DNA of 64,000 bases, from NCBI GenBank assembly GCA_004292855.1, contig RDXN01000077.1, positions 33,975 through 97,974 of the forward strand, given 5' to 3'. The notes beneath the pieces are model-generated. The model searched no databases. It saw only the letters and a list, made by a program, of their open reading frames with translations, and was not told the origin of the DNA. The DNA comes from Cytophagales bacterium (GTDB taxonomy: Bacteria; Bacteroidota; Bacteroidia; Cytophagales; Spirosomataceae). Position numbers and translations under genes: made by a program. How positions within the stretch are numbered: position 1 is the stretch's first letter; each line of letters starts with the position of its first letter. This document shows, piece after piece, positions 60,532 through 64,000 of this stretch.

Positions 60532-60873
60532 GAATACGAAGCGTACAGGATGGGTGCCAACGTACAAGACGCCCACCTGTGATAGGGCCGCAAATAGCTC
60601 TTTTTTGTGGATGCACAAGTGGAAGCACTTGTTAAGTTTATGTTATTTCTTGTTGGGTCGGTTTTATAAAGTTTTGACAATGAGCTAATCATGGCATAAA
60701 AGTGGGAGGTAGCTTTGTAATAAATCATCGTCTATTCGGTTTAAGCCGCTATCTGAAAACCAACTATTATCAAATCATTAAATCTATTTTGCCTATTGAC
60801 TATGGTTACTTTTTTTAATTACGTTTGTTCATGTAAAAATACCGCATCAACCATCAACTAAATAAGCGCGTCT
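60532..60873. other. AT-rich intergenic region with a plus-strand -7 box
   Basis: No gene is seen in these ~340 bp. TAGCTTTG (60710-60717) is an exact plus-strand -7 box and could have driven the pseudogene at 60874; no -33 partner at the right spacing was found. The promoter of the GH1 gene should also be here. Confidence 0.5.
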
Positions 60874-61686
60874 ATGAAAAATTAATTACTATGCAGCCTT
60901 CTCGTAAGCGCGGCCAGACTGCTATTTCCGGTACTTAGCAGTGCCGCAGTGACTTCGCCAGATTCTATTGGGCATCCGTCTCCATCTCAAGCATGGGTTA
61001 AGCTACCTCATTTCGTTTTCGACATGACCCGCCCAGAGGGAAATCCTATTTATAGTCTACTAAAGTCGCTTGCATCGAAGAGTGTGAAAGCCGTAGTAGC
61101 TACTATTCCTGATGTCACTAAGTTTCCGTATTTTTGGTTCTATCAGGTTGCTGATTTAAAGAGACAAACGGGCATTACCAAACTTTACGCCGTATCTGAT
61201 GACCGATATGAGTTGGGTTTTAACCGAAATAAATACGTCAGAGAAATCTCTGAAAAGGATATTATTTTACCTTCTCCGTCTATTGAAACGCTTCGTACCT
61301 CAACCGGTACGAAGAATGGGTTAGGAATGTCGGTTGATTTTCCACTTCCCAGCCAGGCCATTCTATCGACTAACGATTTAGATCAATTTAAGTGGCTTAA
61401 TGCGGTCAATAGCATGTTTGTATCCTTCGCAAAAGAGAGCGACACACCTGTTGTTGATTTACACGGTATTTATGAGCGTATTCTACAAGGCAATTATGTG
61501 TCCGACGATGGCGTACGAATTGACCCTTCCTTTCCCAATGGTAATTTCTTCTCTGAGGATGGTATCTATCCATCAGCGATTGGGCAGGCTGTTTTAGCCA
61601 ATGAGTGGATTAAGGTGATTAACGCGCATTATAAAACACGAATTCCGCTGATTCGCATTCAGCAGTTTCAAGCTGTTTTGAAGTAA
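60874..61686 (+). pseudogene. Broken SGNH-hydrolase-like secreted protein
   Basis: The frame starts at ATG 60874 (MKN) and meets TAA at 60883-60885, then continues open as LLCSLLVSAARLLFPVLSSA, a signal-peptide-like stretch, and on to TAA 61684-61686. The mature part matches the C-terminal half of SGNH/GDSL proteins common in Cytophagales: DMTRPEGNPIYSLLKSL, VVATIPDVTKFPYFW and FFSEDGIYPSAIGQAVLANEW. The N-terminal GDSL block is missing, so an internal deletion is likely besides the stop. A GTG at 60949 could give a cytoplasmic fragment. Confidence 0.72.
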
Positions 61687-61735
61687 GTTCAGGCACTGTT
61701 TTTCAACAATAAGTTAACATCTACACAATCGATTT

Positions 61736-63509
61736 ATGAAAAATTTACGACTAATGGTAGCCGCCATGCTGCTATTTTTGACTCCACTGGCTTATGGACA
61801 AATATCCATTTCCTAGCCCGTTGACCAGGCTGTTTTTCAGCGAAACACATCCAATCAAGGCACTGTTGTTGTGGCTGGACAACTGATCAATGCTTCGTCG
61901 TCAAATTTCGAGTACAAAGTGAACCGCCTGAATATTTCGGATGAGAGTTTCAACAGTACCGTTATCAAGTGGACTACGCACTCTACTCAATTCGGCGGCC
62001 TTTTTCGCATCCCCTTATCATCATTGTCTGGTGGCTGGTATAGCATTGAGATTTCAGCTAATTTCAGTGGTGGGCAACAAACAGCTAGTATTAAGTTTGG
62101 GGTAGGCGAAGTGTTTCTGATTGCGGGCCAGTCGAATGCACAGGGGGTTAACAGTGTATCGCTGTATTCTACAGTTGCTTACGATGGGGGTAGTTACTGA
62201 CATGGCTAATACTGAGGAATGCCGCTGGCTGAACCCAAATGCAGCAGAACCATACTATCAATTGAATAACCACCCAATTATGATGCCTATCTCGGATGGA
62301 TTACCCGTTGGGCCTACGGGGCGAAATCAATGGTGTTATGCGGTGATGGGAAAGCGATTAGCCGATCAGTTTTAGGTACCGATAGCGTTTTTCAATGCCG
62401 GTAATTTCGGTACATCGGTTCGAAACTGGAGAGACAGTTCTGACGGGTTGCCAACGGGTTATCTTACGTTCAACAATGACCGTAATGTCTGCTCTCCTGA
62501 CCCAGCTTGGAATGGGACTTTTATTGGCTACCCCTACATAGAATTTAAACTGGCCCTTCGCTTTTATGCTTCCCTATTTGGGGTGAGGGCCATTCTGTGG
62601 CATCAGGGAGAAGCTGATAACCACCTGCAAACCAGTACAAATGATTACGAGGCTGATCTACAGTATGTTATTCAGAAAGCAAGGAGCCATTTGGCTAATC
62701 AAGGGTTGTCGTGGATTGTTGCCAAAGCTACCTATAATGTAAATGTTCCAGCTGCGCAGTCAGATTATCTTAGGGATGGGGTTCGACAAGCTCAGGATAA
62801 TGTAGGTGGTAGCTTACCCAACAGTGGAGGTCGTGGGCCTGATACGGATCAAATAATTAACCGCTCAGATGGTGTTCACTTTGACGGCGACAAATTAAGG
62901 CAAGCTGGAGAACTGTGGGCGGATCAGGTTCGCGATGAAATAAACGCTCAGAGGGTACAAACGCCAATTAGTGCCAGTGAACCGCTCAATGTAAGCATGA
63001 GTCTTAATGGTAGTCTTTACACGATTACGGCTGAGGCTGGCCTACAAAACTATTATTGGTACGACCCTATCTATGCAGAAAGACCTGGGCTAAACCAACC
63101 CACTGACCAAAGTGTTACGGCATTCGGAGGACTGATACGGTGTTATGCAAAGACGTATCAAGGGGCTGGTTTATTTAGAGTTTCCCCATTGGTGTATATA
63201 ACTTTGGGCGGAGGTCGTTTAGCTACCGTTCAGAGCAACGAGGAAGCACTCGGCTTTAGCCTTCGGGTAGTTCCCAATCCAGTTGAAGACCGCGTAACGA
63301 TCCGGGTTACCTTACCACGACCTGCCCAGGTTATGCTCACGGTTTTCGATGCAACAGGCAAACTGGTCAAAACTATAGCCCGGAACTATCACGATTCAGG
63401 GGAGTTTAACTATCCGGTTGATATCAGCAGCCTAACAGCAGGGACGTATCTATGTCGTTTACAGGCGGATGACTTGTTTCTGACAACGAAACTACTGAAA
63501 ATTAAATGA
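61736..63509 (+). pseudogene. Broken secreted SGNH/sialate O-acetylesterase-like protein with T9SS tail
   Basis: ATG 61736 opens signal peptide MKNLRLMVAAMLLFLTPLAYG. Three lesions follow: TAG at 61814-61816 (ISIS*PVDQAVFQR), a +1 shift near the G5 run at 62186-62190, and TAG at 62373-62375 (LADQF*VPIAFFNAG). Bridging them restores a SASA-type esterase with FLIAGQSNAQG (Ser), LWHQGEADNH and SDGVHFDG (Asp, His), a beta domain, and a T9SS C-terminal domain (VVPNPVEDRVTIRV ... TTKLLKIK). Both TAG codons stand where Gln (CAG) fits the context. Confidence 0.88.
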
Positions 63510-63511
63510 CC

Positions 63512-63562
63512 AAAAATGGGAATGGCAACGAAATTTGTAATTCCGTTGCCATTCCCATTTTT
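63512..63562 (+). terminator. Hairpin terminator after the broken esterase gene
   Basis: AAAAATGGGAATGGCAACG (63512-63530) and its exact complement (63544-63562) form a 19-bp stem with a 13-nt loop and end in five T. It starts 2 bp after the stop codon. Confidence 0.88.
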
Positions 63563-63589
63563 AATAAACTCCTTCAAACTACACATAGT

Positions 63590-63895
63590 ATGACAACCAA
63601 TCAAGTTATATTCCGCCTTTTGGTGTTGTCGTTTATGGGGCTATTAATGGCCTTTATAGATGCTTGCCGCCCCACCCAACCCGATGCCGAGCTTACTTGA
63701 TCGCTTAAGCCACCGTTTGGGAAGAACGAAAATAATAATCAGCCTAAGTTGGTAAAAGTTACTCAGAACGGAGTTGTGCAGTATGAATTCAGCTATAATA
63801 TTGGGCTTCTAACAAAAGCTATCAAGTATGAAAATACTAAAATTAGCTTAAATGAGGCTGGCACGTTTGTCTATACAAGGCAGATTCAGGTTTGA
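63590..63895 (+). pseudogene. Broken small lipoprotein
   Basis: ATG 63590 opens MTTNQVIFRLLVLSFMGLL ... IDACRPTQPDAELT, a lipoprotein signal, but TGA at 63698-63700 stops it after 36 codons. The same frame continues for 64 more codons (SLKPPFGKNENNNQPKLVKV, then QYEFSYNIGLLTKAIKY) to TGA 63893-63895. A CGA-to-TGA change would explain the stop. The end lies inside the IS30 fragment, so the gene was probably cut by the insertion. No family recognised. Confidence 0.75.
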
Positions 63896-64000
63896 AATGC
63901 AATTTGGTGTTTTTCAGCGAATTGAATAGGAGTCAGAAAGCCTAATGTCTTTCGGGGTCGGTGGTTAAGTTGATTTTCTATCGAAGATAGAAAGTCGCTG
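63886..64000 (-). mobile_element. IS30-family transposase, C-terminal end (continues beyond window)
   Basis: On the minus strand, the frame entering from the window edge reads SSIENQLNHRPRKTLGF, then LTPIQFAEKHQIAFQT and TGA at 63886-63888. The NHRPRKTLG motif next to the end is typical of IS30-family DDE transposases. Only the last ~37 codons are inside the window. The IS boundary must lie close to 63886 or slightly before it. Confidence 0.85.

Noticed and set aside
61736..63509. Stop-codon recoding (amber suppression) in the esterase gene
   Set aside because: Neighbouring broken genes carry TAA and TGA as well, and there is also a frameshift; all normal genes here end in ordinary stops, so decay is simpler.

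Overview
The window looks like a chromosomal segment of a Bacteroidota bacterium, most likely order Cytophagales and near Spirosoma, Fibrella or Rudanella (inferred from gene content, no search run). Evidence: several candidate promoters match the Bacteroidota TAnnTTTG -7 box; secreted proteins end in type IX secretion (T9SS) sorting domains; there is a 7TM-DISM/LytS-type histidine kinase; DNA polymerase I has the long Bacteroidota form; start sites lack strong Shine-Dalgarno sequences; and lipoproteins carry an early Cys after a hydrophobic leader.

Layout. 0-12 kb: an array of six paralogous secreted glycine-rich proteins. Four look intact, one is frameshifted at a C-tract and one lacks its 5' end. 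Among them lie nuclease-like genes in opposite orientation (Uma2 and PD-(D/E)XK types), a cupin, an AraC regulator and an NHL-repeat protein. Several of the glycine-rich genes carry G7 to G9 runs, which suggests phase variation. 11.9-18 kb: a LytS-like sensor kinase diverges from a cupin / paired membrane protein / cytochrome c operon, followed by a ScyD-like lipoprotein. Three regulatory regions (about 904, 3001 and 14041) share direct repeats at 20-21 bp spacing, placed exactly 42 bp upstream of a TTTG -33 element. One of them sits beside a decayed copy of the kinase gene, so a kinase-operator-cupin block was duplicated. 18-34 kb: mostly housekeeping and surface genes (esterase, GlsB, Xer recombinase, two fasciclin lipoproteins, ECF sigma factor and quinone oxidoreductase, PolA, serine hydrolase, universal stress protein, M14 peptidase).

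34-50 kb: tRNA-Glu(TTC), a cluster of palindromic repeats, two large T9SS-type secreted proteins, a MOSC protein, a sugar isomerase-like protein, an Ldh-family oxidoreductase, a DUF502 protein, and an AraC regulator divergent from an MFS transporter and HAD phosphatase pair. 50-60.5 kb: ROK kinase, SDR plus MlaE permease, an intact HicA toxin next to a damaged HicB antitoxin, a YhhQ-type transporter, a pterin pair (PTPS and FolE), glycosyltransferase plus LpxH-like hydrolase, and a GH1 beta-glucosidase. 60.9-64 kb: a decaying island of three pseudogenes ending in an IS30-family transposase fragment. All four in-frame stops there can be explained by C-to-T changes.

Long inverted repeats are scattered between genes, including a 154-bp element with perfect 56-bp arms and two elements sharing a CGAGGTACGAGG core. 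The strongest candidates for something new are the glycine-rich array with its homopolymer tracts and truncated cassette, and the helically phased operator set.
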